DNA of 40,374 nt from Actinomycetota bacterium (GTDB taxonomy: Bacteria; Actinomycetota; Aquicultoria; Aquicultorales; Aquicultoraceae), in NCBI GenBank assembly GCA_030018005.1, contig JASEGT010000012.1, positions 218 to 40,591 on the forward strand. The letters run 5' to 3'. The notes below the pieces were generated by a model, which was given only the letters and a program-made list of their open reading frames with translations, was not told where the DNA came from and did not search any database. Shown here one piece after another: positions 8,631-16,743 of this stretch (position 1 is the stretch's first letter; the number at the start of each line of letters is the position of its first letter). Made by a program: the position numbers and the translations under genes.

Positions 8631-9329
8631 CTATTCTAGCAACTTTAAAGCTTTTTCAGCTTCGGGATAGCTGTCTACGTATTTCAGCGCTTCTTCGTAC
8701 TCCTGCTTTGCAAGCGACCTTTTGTTCGTTTTCTCATAACATTGTCCAAGGTAATAGTGGACATCGGCTAAGGTGGCGTTGACTTTGAGCGTTTTCTTAT
8801 ATGCTTGTATAGCCTGCCCGTAATCGCGTTTCTTGTGGTATAGCCTGCCGAGTTGATAGAAGGAGTATTCGTTGTTGGGGTCGATGGCGGCGGCCTTCCA
8901 AAACTGGCTCGAGGCCTCTTCGGGCTTGCCCAGTGCCTCGTACGCCATGCCGAGTTCAAACCGCGCATTCCAGGAGCGCGGCTCGAGCCTTATCGCTTTT
9001 TCCAGCTCTTTGATGGCTTTGTCGGGCTGTTCCACTTCGAGATAGACGCCGGCAAGACCGACATAGGCCTCGGCGTTGTTGGGATTATTTTTAATAGCTG
9101 TCTTGTGTTTGAGAAGCTCTCTTTCGACGGCCGTTCGAATGACCGGCGGTTGAAAGTATACCCTCTGGACTATTAATGCGGAGATAACAAAGACTAACAG
9201 CAGGAAGAAAATTATGGAGCCCGCAAGCCAGATACTTATCTTTTGTCCTGCTTGCTTTTGTAGGTCGGTTTCTTCGTCGATGCCGTCTCTAAAAAATTCG
9301 GAGTTTTCAGGGTCTTTAGTTCTTGTCAT
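8631..9329 (-). CDS. Membrane-anchored TPR protein
   Basis: The 232-residue product has an acidic cytosolic N-terminus of about 30 residues, a single membrane segment at about residues 32-54, and about five TPRs to the end (NAEAYVGLAGVYLEVEQPDK, NARFELGMAYEALGKPEEA, EYSFYQLGRLYHKKRDYGQA, ADVHYYLGQCYEKTNKRSLA). GAGG lies eight bases before the ATG. It is 42 bases after the O-antigen-ligase-like gene and 15 bases before the NHL gene, a tight operon spacing. Probably a protein-protein interaction platform on the outer face of the membrane. It resembles the TPR protein at 5586-6293 in architecture but is not a close copy. Confidence 0.86.
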   Translation of the reverse strand: MTRTKDPENSEFFRDGIDEETDLQKQAGQKISIWLAGSIIFFLLLVFVISALIVQRVYFQPPVIRTAVERELLKHKTAIKNNPNNAEAYVGLAGVYLEVEQPDKAIKELEKAIRLEPRSWNARFELGMAYEALGKPEEASSQFWKAAAIDPNNEYSFYQLGRLYHKKRDYGQAIQAYKKTLKVNATLADVHYYLGQCYEKTNKRSLAKQEYEEALKYVDSYPEAEKALKLLE

Positions 9330-9371
9330 ACAATGAGCCTCAATGAAAAGATTAAAGGAAAATTGTAGATT

Positions 9372-11399
9372 TTACAAGCGGTCATACGCATCTTTCGCTT
9401 CGGTCATCTTCGAATTTGACTGGTAGGCTTTGAGATACGCATCTTTCGCCCGGCCTGCGTCGCCTTTTTGCTCATAAGCCCAACCGAGGTTGAAATAAGC
9501 CCGGTCGCTTGCGGGCGCGATTTGAAGGGCGTCTTGCCAGGCACCTATCGCCTCATCGACCTCGTTCAAGTAAGCGTATGCGACGCCGATATCGATGTAG
9601 GCATCGACCATGACCGGGTTAAGCGCCAGCCCCCGTTCATGCTGGGCTATCACTTGGCGCAGCAATGGATGTCTGCCGTTTCGACCTGCTTCCAGCAAGG
9701 CGGCCCCGGTCCGGAAATATACCTGCTCGTCCGATGGATTCAGCTTGCGAGCCTGTTCGAACGCGGCTATTCCTTGGTTTATGTAGCGGTCGTTATTCCC
9801 GCTAGTTCCGAGCTGGAGCATGGTTTCGCCGAGCGATATATGGTAAATAGGCTCAAGACTGTTGACACCGATAGCAGACTCAAATCGCGCTAGCGCCTCT
9901 TCTAGCTTATGTTGGGCCTGTAGCTCACGCCCTTTAGCGAATTGGACATCCGCTATAAGCGGAGAGGTGCTTAGGATTGCCAGACTCAGGCCTACTATCG
10001 CGATGAGACTCAAGGCTGCGGCTTTTATGGGGGCTGAAATATTGAGCGCGACGGCTTTGCGCGGGTTTTTCGCCTCAAAGATACCCGCAGCCAGACCGGC
10101 AGCTATCCAGAAGAACGGGGAGACCGAAAAGTGGCTGAAGTTGAACTGAAGGTGAACGACGAAGCTGAGCGCCGCTCCAATAGCGCCGGCTGCCAGCCAT
10201 GCACCGCAATCTTTTTCAAGCGTGCGCATCCGGGCGATACCGGCCCACGCAAACGCGACGAGTAGCCAAAGGTAAGCCCCTAGCCCGGCAAGCCCGGTCG
10301 TTACTGCTAGTTGCAGGAATTCGTTGTGCGCCTTGTCGACGAGGGGGTCGTCCATATGCTCTACCCAGCCCTCGGGCTTGTATTTCCCAAAGACATACTT
10401 GTAGGTATCGGGCCCCGCTCCGAGAATCGGCCGCTCGGCGACGAGCGGCAGCGAAGACTCCCACATCTGGACCCGCGTCAAGTTGCTTCCGTCTATGGAG
10501 ACTATCGAGGCGAGCCGGCCGCCGACGGTATACGGGCCGGCGCTAAATTGAACGAGTGTGACGCCTGCTATGAACAGGAGGAGCGCAATCGTGATCACAT
10601 GCCGGCTAGCCCACAGGTGTTTCCACTGCAAAGCGCCGGTCAGCGCGATTCCGGCGGCCGCGCCGAGCCATGCGCCCCTGCCGAACGTAAACATAAGGGA
10701 GGTTGCCACCAGGAACAGGGCCGCGTAAAGGAGTGGTTTAGGAGCGGTGCGCCTCTCGCTCGCGAACAAGCTCGATACGATTAGCGGCAGAACCATCCCG
10801 AGGTACGCGGCGAGAAACGTCGCATTTCCGAACGAGGCCATGCTGCGCGCGGTCTCGAACTGGTTGGGCTCGCCGAATCCGGCGGCGCAGTAGACTTTCG
10901 CGAACAGCAGGTATGGGTTGGTCCAGAAGTATTCGACGAGCGCGATGAGCGAGACCACCACCGCCGAGCCTATTATCGCCAATGCGACCGGCCTATGCGT
11001 AATCTTGTCTTTTGCGATACCATAGACCCCCGCAAAGAGAATCAAATAGGTTGCGGTAGTCATCAGGCCTTCCCAGCGACCGTATTGTCCGTTGAGCGAA
11101 GTAAGAGGATGAACCGATTGGATGCCCGAGAGAATAGTAATTGAGAAAAAAGCTAAGATGGGGAGGGTCAAGCTTGACTTTGGCAGTTCGAGATATCCTT
11201 TGCGAACAATGCCGACGAGCCAGGCTACGGCGATGGTTGTAGCTGTCAGCTTAAGAAAGGTAAGTTTGGGAAGGCCAAAGACCGGCGATGCGAAAGGATT
11301 TGCGAGTAACGGATAGAGAGCGACAAAGCCGATGATTAGAAGCTCGTTGAAATTAAAACCCCATAAGCGCTTCGGGTCGTTCGCGAGAGTCGTTGAAAT
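9372..11399 (-). CDS. O-antigen ligase/polymerase-like membrane protein with C-terminal TPRs
   Basis: A polytopic Wzy/WaaL-family protein of about 675 residues. The central part has the family signature (GRGAWLG; then WESSLPLVAERPILGAGPDTY and AHNEFLQLAVTTGLAG). After a further membrane helix, residues in the last third form TPRs. The family transfers or polymerises glycans on the outer face of the membrane; with TPRs it may instead glycosylate proteins. The obvious start, TTG at 11171, would remove about 76 residues holding two good membrane helices (NELLIIGFVALYPLL and LTFLKLTATTIAVAWLVGIV). The frame stays open to 11414 with no ATG, GTG or TTG. I choose ATT at 11399, eight bases after AGAGG. 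An undetected base error is the alternative. Confidence 0.8.
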   Translation of the reverse strand: MSTTLANDPKRLWGFNFNELLIIGFVALYPLLANPFASPVFGLPKLTFLKLTATTIAVAWLVGIVRKGYLELPKSSLTLPILAFFSITILSGIQSVHPLTSLNGQYGRWEGLMTTATYLILFAGVYGIAKDKITHRPVALAIIGSAVVVSLIALVEYFWTNPYLLFAKVYCAAGFGEPNQFETARSMASFGNATFLAAYLGMVLPLIVSSLFASERRTAPKPLLYAALFLVATSLMFTFGRGAWLGAAAGIALTGALQWKHLWASRHVITIALLLFIAGVTLVQFSAGPYTVGGRLASIVSIDGSNLTRVQMWESSLPLVAERPILGAGPDTYKYVFGKYKPEGWVEHMDDPLVDKAHNEFLQLAVTTGLAGLGAYLWLLVAFAWAGIARMRTLEKDCGAWLAAGAIGAALSFVVHLQFNFSHFSVSPFFWIAAGLAAGIFEAKNPRKAVALNISAPIKAAALSLIAIVGLSLAILSTSPLIADVQFAKGRELQAQHKLEEALARFESAIGVNSLEPIYHISLGETMLQLGTSGNNDRYINQGIAAFEQARKLNPSDEQVYFRTGAALLEAGRNGRHPLLRQVIAQHERGLALNPVMVDAYIDIGVAYAYLNEVDEAIGAWQDALQIAPASDRAYFNLGWAYEQKGDAGRAKDAYLKAYQSNSKMTEAKDAYDRL

Positions 11400-11787
11400 A
11401 GTTACTACCTCTTTTCAGGATAACTGCGATTATCTTAGCATACCCGGCGCAGGACTTCATAGTATCGAGACCTCTATTGATGCCGGATAGTTCGGCGTCG
11501 AACCAGGTGCATCGGAGCGTGTTTAGACTTAAAGGCCACAACATTTTACCCCCGATACCCGGCACTTTGACATGCCGAGATTAAAGAGTTTCGTCAGGCT
11601 GGGCTAATTTGGCGATCGTTTAGCCTAGGCTAAAGGCGCATAGTGATGAGGCTGCGAGGGACTTTGCCAAGACCGCGCGGAAGAGGTGATCGAAATGCTC
11701 ACCAGCATGTTCCGGGTCTCTTATCTAAACAATTAATGCCAGGTGAGAGCGGCATAGAGCAATTAGGACAAGCAGCGGCATGCCCAC
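11400..11787. other. Gene-poor gap with a candidate promoter and a perfect palindrome
   Basis: No convincing complete gene is visible. On the minus strand an extended -10 (TGCTAAGAT, 11440-11432) lies just ahead of the O-antigen-ligase-like gene. The 16 bp perfect palindrome at 11619-11634 is listed separately. Between about 11640 and 11736 the plus strand reads like the end of a small gene broken by a one-base shift (EAARDFAKTA in one frame, then EEVIEMLTSMFRVSYLNN and a stop in another), possibly a decayed gene. Confidence 0.45.
11619..11634. repeat. Perfect 16 bp palindrome
   Basis: TTTAGCCTAGGCTAAA is its own reverse complement across all 16 bases. It lies in the gap between the surface module and the cytochrome cluster, about 150 bases past the stop of the 12-haem gene. 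It has no loop, so a protein-binding site is more likely than a hairpin. Confidence 0.7.
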
Positions 11788-12852
11788 CTACTGTTTGGTA
11801 AGCCGCTCGGACAGGGGTTGTTTTACACCGCGCACATGGCACCAGGCGCAGTATGTTGGGCCATGGCAGTTAAAGCAAACTGCGGGGCCGGCAACAGCGA
11901 CGACGTTTTTATGTGTCGGCACCCAGCCGCCTAAGCGCTCATTGTAGCCTTTGTGATGACACGCGTTGCAGAAATCCTTCTCACGGTGGCAATTCCGGCA
12001 GACTTGCGGATTCTTATTTCCCAGGGAGCCGTGTTCGGCTTTGACGAATTTCTCGGGGTGGGGAACGTCGACACCGTGGCATCCCCGGCAGAATGTTTGC
12101 TTGTGGCACATAAAGCACGTCGAGGTATCCTGTTTTGCTATCTTTCCATGGTCGGGCGCTCGCCAAGTTCCGACTTTGTGTGAAACCGGAACGAGGTCGA
12201 ATACCTTTTTGTCCGTCGGGTGGCACGCGTCGCACCTTCCCGGTGCCAGGGCGGTTTTTGAGAGCCCGTGGCAACGGAAGCATCCGTCCATGCTTATGAA
12301 GTCCCTATAGCCGGAACTCGAGGGGTGTCCGGCGCGATTATGGCATGTCGTACAGTTGACGCCTTTTTCGAGGTGAATATTGTGGTTCATGAGTAGAGAC
12401 TTACGTGGCGTGATGATGCGTTTTGGTGTGTGGCATTGGAGGCAGCCGTCGTTGTCTATTTTTTTGCTCAGTTCGCTGTCGCGGTTTAGTTGCGGATCAT
12501 ACGATTTCGTAAAATGCCGGTAGGCTTCACCCACCAGGGTCGTTTTCTGCTTAAGGCCGCTGATAATCCCGTAGGCATGGCAGGTGTTGCAGGGAACCTC
12601 CGAGTGGAGCGAGGTCCTCCAAGCCCGAATCGCCGGTTTCATCTCGTGGCAGTCAACACAAAAACCCGGCTGCGACGTGTACCAGAAACCGTACCCGAAC
12701 GCGACCAGAAAGAGCATGCCTGCAATCCCGGCTACGCTTAGGTAGAGCCTCTTGCGAGATTGTTGTGACTCCGGCAGGTTAAGGCGTGGGATGCGAATTC
12801 TAGATTTTATGTCTCGGAAATTTATCTTACGCATTTTGCTCGATTGTAGCAT
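11788..12852 (-). CDS. Membrane-anchored 12-haem cytochrome (NapC/NirT-like N-terminus)
   Basis: The 354-residue product has a basic N-terminus, one membrane helix (about residues 35-57), and the NapC/NirT-type opening GFCVDCHEMKPAIRAW, followed by SLHSEVPCNTCH. Twelve CxxCH motifs are present: CVDCH, CNTCH, CLQCH, CTTCH, CFRCH, CDACH, CFMCH, CRGCH, CRNCH, CNACH, CFNCH and CAWCH. NapC/NirT proteins take electrons from quinol and hand them to periplasmic or surface partners; the extra haems suggest it also bridges distance. A second in-frame ATG (MRKINF, six codons on) is an alternative start. It is the last gene of the minus-strand cytochrome cluster, 32 bases after a six-haem paralogue. Confidence 0.92.
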   Translation of the reverse strand: MLQSSKMRKINFRDIKSRIRIPRLNLPESQQSRKRLYLSVAGIAGMLFLVAFGYGFWYTSQPGFCVDCHEMKPAIRAWRTSLHSEVPCNTCHAYGIISGLKQKTTLVGEAYRHFTKSYDPQLNRDSELSKKIDNDGCLQCHTPKRIITPRKSLLMNHNIHLEKGVNCTTCHNRAGHPSSSGYRDFISMDGCFRCHGLSKTALAPGRCDACHPTDKKVFDLVPVSHKVGTWRAPDHGKIAKQDTSTCFMCHKQTFCRGCHGVDVPHPEKFVKAEHGSLGNKNPQVCRNCHREKDFCNACHHKGYNERLGGWVPTHKNVVAVAGPAVCFNCHGPTYCAWCHVRGVKQPLSERLTKQ

Positions 12853-12884
12853 TGCGGTCGTATATTAACAAGCGAGCGACATCA

Positions 12885-13532
12885 TTAATGGTCGTAACCC
12901 CTTGCGTCGGAGAAGCGCTTGTTGTGACAGAAGCTGCAGTCGTTCTTGCGTGACAGATGGCACTCAAAGCATAGCTTGCGATGTGGCGTGAGCCTACCGA
13001 TATCGCCGACATTAGGATGGGCCGCGCCTGGGTGGCATTTTATACAGGCGATGTTGACTTTTGTGATATGCATCCGGTGATTTATTTTAATATCGCCCGA
13101 GCCCGAGCTCTCCCTGTTTAGACTATGACAACCGCTCCGCTGGCAGGAATCGATACCGGGAACAGTAGCTCCGGCGGGCTTGAGTTCGGCTCCGGCCATG
13201 CTCGCATATATCTCGCGGTAAAAGCTGATCCTATAGATCCAGAGGCTGATTGTTCCTTGCTTGACGTGACACCCGAAGCAGTTCTTGACCGCCACCGAAT
13301 GCGATGACTTCTGCCAGGATTTGTAGTATCGGTCCATGCTGTGGCATCGAGTGCAGCTCTTCGGGTTGGATGTGTAGGCATAGGGAATAGCCAAGAAGAC
13401 GATCACTAAAACGAGCATGTATTTAACCACACCTCGTTTCTTGCGCTCGCTTCCGCCCGGCTCAGGCCGCTCGTTGGCGCCGTCTTCAGTTATCAGCTCT
13501 TCGCTGTCAGGATTATCTCTTACATCATCCAT
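12885..13532 (-). CDS. Membrane-anchored six-haem cytochrome, paralogue 1
   Basis: A product of about 215 residues: an acidic N-terminus, a membrane helix ending in FLAIPYAYTSNPKSC, then five CxxCH motifs (CTRCH, CFGCH, CIKCH, CFECH, CSFCH) plus one CxxxxCH motif (CQRSGCH), the spacing known from tetrahaem cytochrome c3. It shares the order and wording of motifs with the two neighbouring genes (ISFYREIYASM, KPAGATVPGID, KCHPGAAHPNVGDIG) but is clearly diverged in DNA. I chose ATG at 13532; a GTG at 13544 would add four residues, and neither has a strong ribosome site. Probably a quinol-side or relay cytochrome in the same chain as the 12-haem protein. Confidence 0.88.
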   Translation of the reverse strand: MDDVRDNPDSEELITEDGANERPEPGGSERKKRGVVKYMLVLVIVFLAIPYAYTSNPKSCTRCHSMDRYYKSWQKSSHSVAVKNCFGCHVKQGTISLWIYRISFYREIYASMAGAELKPAGATVPGIDSCQRSGCHSLNRESSGSGDIKINHRMHITKVNIACIKCHPGAAHPNVGDIGRLTPHRKLCFECHLSRKNDCSFCHNKRFSDARGYDH

Positions 13533-13634
13533 GTAAACCAACACTATGGGGCACTCTTGGCTTTATTATTAGGCAACGACTTGCTTAAAGCAAGCTCGCG
13601 CACCGATGCGACTAGCCAACGTAAGGTCTGACTG

Positions 13635-14252
13635 TTAATCGTGGACAAAACCTTTTGTCTCCACGTGTTTCTTGATATGGCAGAACGAACAATCGTTCAT
13701 TCGCGCGGAGTGGCACTCTTTGCACATCTTCCGCGCCGGTACGATATCGCCGATATCGCCGACATTAGGGTGCGCCGCGCCCGGGTGGCATTTTATGCAT
13801 GAAAGGTCGGCTTTAGTGACGTGTCCGCGATGGTCGATTTTAATATCACCCGATGCCGAGCTTACCCGGTTTAGACTATGACAGCCCTGCCTCTGGCAAG
13901 AATCGACGCCGGGCACCGAAGCTCCGGCCGGTTTGAGGTCGGCGCCGACCATACTCGCATAGATCTCACGATAGAAGCTGATACGGTAGACCCAGAGGCT
14001 GACAGAACCTTGCTCAATATGGCAGTCGAAGCAGTTCTTTGCTGCTGTTGCGTGTGATGATTTCTGCCAGGATTCGTAGTATTGGTCCATGTTGTGGCAG
14101 AGCGTGCAGCTCTTCGGGTTGGAGGTATAGACATACGGGATAGCCAGAAAGGTTATCAGCAGTCCGATAAAACCAAAGACGAAGTACTTCTTTAGACCCT
14201 TTTTTTCTTTGGTAATTGGTTCTTCCTGAGGTTGACTGTTTTCTTCGGACAA
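13635..14252 (-). CDS. Membrane-anchored six-haem cytochrome, paralogue 2
   Basis: The 205-residue product has one membrane helix (about residues 25-46), then CTLCH, CFDCH, the CxxxxCH motif CQRQGCH, CIKCH, CKECH and CSFCH. The start is TTG, six bases after AAGGGGGT. The protein ends in KKHVETKGFVHD, identical to the end of paralogue 3, and the genes align at a fixed DNA offset of 807 bp. The N-terminal tails differ, so the pair are kept similar mainly in the haem domain. It is spaced 102 bases from paralogue 1. Confidence 0.9.
   Translation of the reverse strand: MSEENSQPQEEPITKEKKGLKKYFVFGFIGLLITFLAIPYVYTSNPKSCTLCHNMDQYYESWQKSSHATAAKNCFDCHIEQGSVSLWVYRISFYREIYASMVGADLKPAGASVPGVDSCQRQGCHSLNRVSSASGDIKIDHRGHVTKADLSCIKCHPGAAHPNVGDIGDIVPARKMCKECHSARMNDCSFCHIKKHVETKGFVHD
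13758..13994. repeat. Near-identical block shared by two cytochrome genes, copy 1
   Basis: This 237 bp segment matches 14565-14801 (offset 807) with two mismatches seen by eye. It encodes the central haem region around CQRQGCH. Flanking parts of the two genes differ more, so the pattern looks like local gene conversion after duplication. Confidence 0.85.
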
Positions 14253-14303
14253 TTAAACCCCCTTTGGAACGATGCATGGCTGTCAGAATTGCTGTGTTGT
14301 GCT

Positions 14304-14321
14304 TATTATGTGACAACAGCT
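14304..14321 (-). promoter_or_regulatory. Upstream element shared by six-haem paralogues, copy 1
   Basis: TATTATGTGACAACAGCT here matches 16 of 18 bases at 15109-15126, TATTATGTAATAACAGCT. Each lies roughly 50 bases upstream of a six-haem cytochrome start on the minus strand, so it is likely part of the promoter or an operator copied with the gene. Confidence 0.5.
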
Positions 14322-14441
14322 ACATAGTTGCAACACCTCGTCTACGCAGGAGGAGGTCGATGTGCCAGAGTAGGCTCTTATGTATAGCGCTTGCACTTAA
14401 ATCGAGGTAATTCTCAGGTGAATCGAAAGTTTTTTTGCGCA

Positions 14442-15059
14442 TCAGTCGTGGACAAAACCTTTTGTCTCCACGTGTTTCTTGATATGGCAGAACGAGCAGT
14501 CGTTCATACGGGTGGCATGACAACCCTTACACATCTTCCGCGCGGGTATTAACGCCCCGGTTTTGCCGACATTAGGGTGCGCCGCGCCCGGGTGGCATTG
14601 TATGCATGAAAGGTCGGCTTTAGTGACGTGTCCGCGATGGTCGATTTTAATATCACCCGATGCCGAGCTTACCCGGTTTAGACTATGACAGCCCTGCCTC
14701 TGGCAAGAATCGATGCCGGGCACCGAAGCTCCGGCCGGTTTGAGGTCGGCGCCGACCATACTCGCATAGATCTCACGATAGAAGCTGATACGGTAGACCC
14801 ATATGTTCACAGCGCCTTCTTTTACATGGCATTCGAAACAGTTGCTCGCGGCCGTTGCATGAGTCGAATTCTTCCAGGACTCGTAGTAATCGTCCATGCT
14901 GTGGCAGAGTGTGCAGCTTTTTGGGTTGGATGTGTAGGCGTAAGGGATGGCTAGAAAGACCACCAGAAGGGTAGCGGCAATCGCCAAAAAATAGCCGCGC
15001 TTGAATTTTCTCGTTTTCACGCCCGATGTTTCCTGAGGTTGTTCAACCGTATCCGGCAT
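14442..15059 (-). CDS. Membrane-anchored six-haem cytochrome, paralogue 3
   Basis: A product of about 205 residues: a polar N-terminus, a membrane helix (AIAATLLVVFLAIPYAYTS), then CTLCH, CFECH, CxxxxCH (CQRQGCH), CIQCH, CKGCH and CSFCH. I chose ATG at 15059, preceded by GGGGAG at close spacing; an upstream TTG at 15071 is the other option. Its central region is almost identical in DNA to paralogue 2. It probably has its own promoter, as a TATAAT sequence lies about 45 bases upstream, so the three paralogues need not be transcribed only as one unit. Confidence 0.9.
   Translation of the reverse strand: MPDTVEQPQETSGVKTRKFKRGYFLAIAATLLVVFLAIPYAYTSNPKSCTLCHSMDDYYESWKNSTHATAASNCFECHVKEGAVNIWVYRISFYREIYASMVGADLKPAGASVPGIDSCQRQGCHSLNRVSSASGDIKIDHRGHVTKADLSCIQCHPGAAHPNVGKTGALIPARKMCKGCHATRMNDCSFCHIKKHVETKGFVHD
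14565..14801. repeat. Near-identical block shared by two cytochrome genes, copy 2
   Basis: Partner of 13758-13994 within paralogue 3, with two mismatches in 237 bp. Confidence 0.85.
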
Positions 15060-15104
15060 AGTGCTCCCCAAGCCTTAGCTAAACGATTGACGATAAAGAT
15101 ATCG

Positions 15105-15131
15105 ATTATATTATGTAATAACAGCTTGTTA
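15105..15131 (-). promoter_or_regulatory. Promoter region of six-haem paralogue 3 with an inverted repeat
   Basis: On the minus strand a consensus TATAAT (15110-15105) is preceded by the inverted repeat TAACA-AGC-TGTTA (15131-15119). No good -35 hexamer is spaced correctly, which suggests an activator may bind the repeat. The same surroundings recur upstream of paralogue 2 (14304-14321). Confidence 0.5.
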
Positions 15132-15242
15132 CTTACAAGGATATTTTTAGGAATTTGTGTTACAGAATTATCCACAAAACGCTGTAGCGCGATATCAACA
15201 CGGTATTATTTCGCGTGTGAGCTTGCATAATAAACCATTGCT

Positions 15243-15803
15243 TTATGCCGATCTTCGAAATAAGGCCGAAGGCTCGAAGCCGAATAGTATTACATTGGCG
15301 CTTGATTGCTCCGCACTGACGATGTATGATTCAATCGCAATAGCGACTTGTTCCAAAGCATTCTCAGTATAGTGCTTTCCTGAAACTGAGATCACTGGGC
15401 GTGGGAGGTAATCATAAGCTTTGGGGCCGCCGCTCTCTGCTTTCAACACGAGGTCTTCAAAGCTCTGTCTTTTGGAGTTCTCATCGGCGCCCCAGCCCTG
15501 CTCGGGAGCGAGGTCGCGGATGTTAAAGATGTCTAGCATTACGAATCTCGAGTCGAACATCAGGGCGAAGGTGAAGGCGGCGAGAGTCACGGCGATGACG
15601 ATAGCTGTGAGGCCCAACGCAGTCAAGCGTGTAAACCGCTCCAAGCCTCGGTGCATAAAACTTTGTCCACCCGCCGTCGTTTTAAGTGCCCTTTGCGCCT
15701 TGTCGGTTATTTGACGATATATGGATTCCGGGACGAGAAGAGGAGGGATAACCTGCAAAGACCGGGGAAGTTCGCGTGACTCTGCCAGTATATCGCAGTT
15801 CAT
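15243..15803 (-). CDS. Unknown single-TM protein inside the cytochrome cluster
   Basis: A 186-residue protein I do not recognise. Residues 1-56 are polar and cytosolic-looking, residues about 60-84 form one hydrophobic segment (ALGLTAIVIAVTLAAFTFALM), and the remaining 100 residues are polar with no CxxCH motif. The layout is like an anti-sigma or anchor protein, but the zinc-binding HxxxCxxC signature of such proteins is absent. It lies on the cytochrome strand, 98 bases after the ten-haem gene at 15902 and 183 bases before paralogue 3. AGGGGG lies about seven bases before the ATG. It may be a partner or regulator of the cytochromes; this is inferred from position alone. Confidence 0.7.
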   Translation of the reverse strand: MNCDILAESRELPRSLQVIPPLLVPESIYRQITDKAQRALKTTAGGQSFMHRGLERFTRLTALGLTAIVIAVTLAAFTFALMFDSRFVMLDIFNIRDLAPEQGWGADENSKRQSFEDLVLKAESGGPKAYDYLPRPVISVSGKHYTENALEQVAIAIESYIVSAEQSSANVILFGFEPSALFRRSA

Positions 15804-15901
15804 CTTCGGCCCCCTGTCTCAATCTTAGGATTAAGAGCGGGATTTTACAACAGCCGCGAGCATGTTTTACAGTCCAATCTTCTGCGGCATGCGCGGTATA
15901 G

Positions 15902-16741
15902 CTAAGGCTGGACACCATGACAGCGCATGCAGAAGTTTAGCGTGTGGCACGCGTTGCAACCGTCGCGGTCCGCTTTTGCCGCTGCTCCGTGGTTCGACCT
16001 CCAGCGCACGGCGTGCGACTCAGGCTTCTTGGTATGGCAATCCATACACCAGTCGGGTCTCCAGTTATGGCACTCGTTGCAGTTGATGGTCTTGGTCATC
16101 TGACCGTGGACTTGGAACCAGTTAGCCTGTTTATGGCTATCGGGGGTTCCCATCTTGGTATGGCAAACACCGCACTTATCCGGCGCTTTCTTTCCATCGT
16201 GGCACTTCATACATGTTTCCATCTTAGGCTTGCGGGCCTTCTCGTCGCCTAGTCCGTGAACTACTCTCGCATGACACGTCGTGCAGCTTAGGCCTTGCTC
16301 GATATGGAGCTTGTGGGGCACGTTGAGACCGCCGCCGAACGCCATCTCCCTGTTGAACGAGTGACAACTACCGCAGGCCGCATTTACCGGTTCTTTCTGT
16401 GTCGCGTGAATCTTCGGCGGGTTTGGCTTATTGAAGACCGTGAAGTGGAGGTAGAGCTCCTTTACGGCCGCCACCTTGTGGGTCGCATAGCTTATGACGC
16501 CCGGCGGCATGTGACACGAATAGCAGGTTACCTCCGAATGGACCGAGGCTTTCCAGCTATCGAATGCCGGGTTCATCTCATGGCAACTATTACAGAAACC
16601 GGGACTTCCGGTATATTGGAGGGCGCCGTAGCTGAAAACACCTAATGCTACAACCGCGATAATGATGATATTTGCCTTGCGCTGGTTGTTAAAGTAGAAA
16701 TCTTTAATTTTACCCAGCAATCCCTTAGCCTCGTTGCTCAC
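15902..16741 (-). CDS. Membrane-anchored ten-haem cytochrome (NapC/NirT-like)
   Basis: The 279-residue product has a short basic N-terminus, one membrane helix (about residues 23-43), then the NapC-like GFCNSCHEMNPAFDSWKASVHSEVTCYSCH. The ten CxxCH motifs are CNSCH, CYSCH, CGSCH, CTTCH, CMKCH, CGVCH, CNECH, CMDCH, CNACH and CMRCH, the last seven residues from the end of the protein. The start is GTG, only two bases after the stop of the upstream gene, with its ribosome site (AAGGGT) inside that gene's end: a tight operon pair. The two products align along their whole length (HxxxVPHxLHxE, W.xTHGQ, WxPDxCxDCH) and are paralogues. Expected role: quinol oxidation and electron relay outward. Confidence 0.92.
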   Translation of the reverse strand: MSNEAKGLLGKIKDFYFNNQRKANIIIIAVVALGVFSYGALQYTGSPGFCNSCHEMNPAFDSWKASVHSEVTCYSCHMPPGVISYATHKVAAVKELYLHFTVFNKPNPPKIHATQKEPVNAACGSCHSFNREMAFGGGLNVPHKLHIEQGLSCTTCHARVVHGLGDEKARKPKMETCMKCHDGKKAPDKCGVCHTKMGTPDSHKQANWFQVHGQMTKTINCNECHNWRPDWCMDCHTKKPESHAVRWRSNHGAAAKADRDGCNACHTLNFCMRCHGVQP

Positions 16742-16743
16742 GT

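Noticed and set aside
11353-11565. Minus-strand 70-codon frame overlapping the start of the O-antigen-ligase-like gene
   Set aside because: No ribosome site or recognisable content; it conflicts with the well-supported upstream extension of the ligase-like gene in another frame.
15682-15918. Minus-strand 78-codon frame overlapping the unknown single-TM gene
   Set aside because: It overlaps two better-supported genes in a different frame and has no ribosome site or motif.
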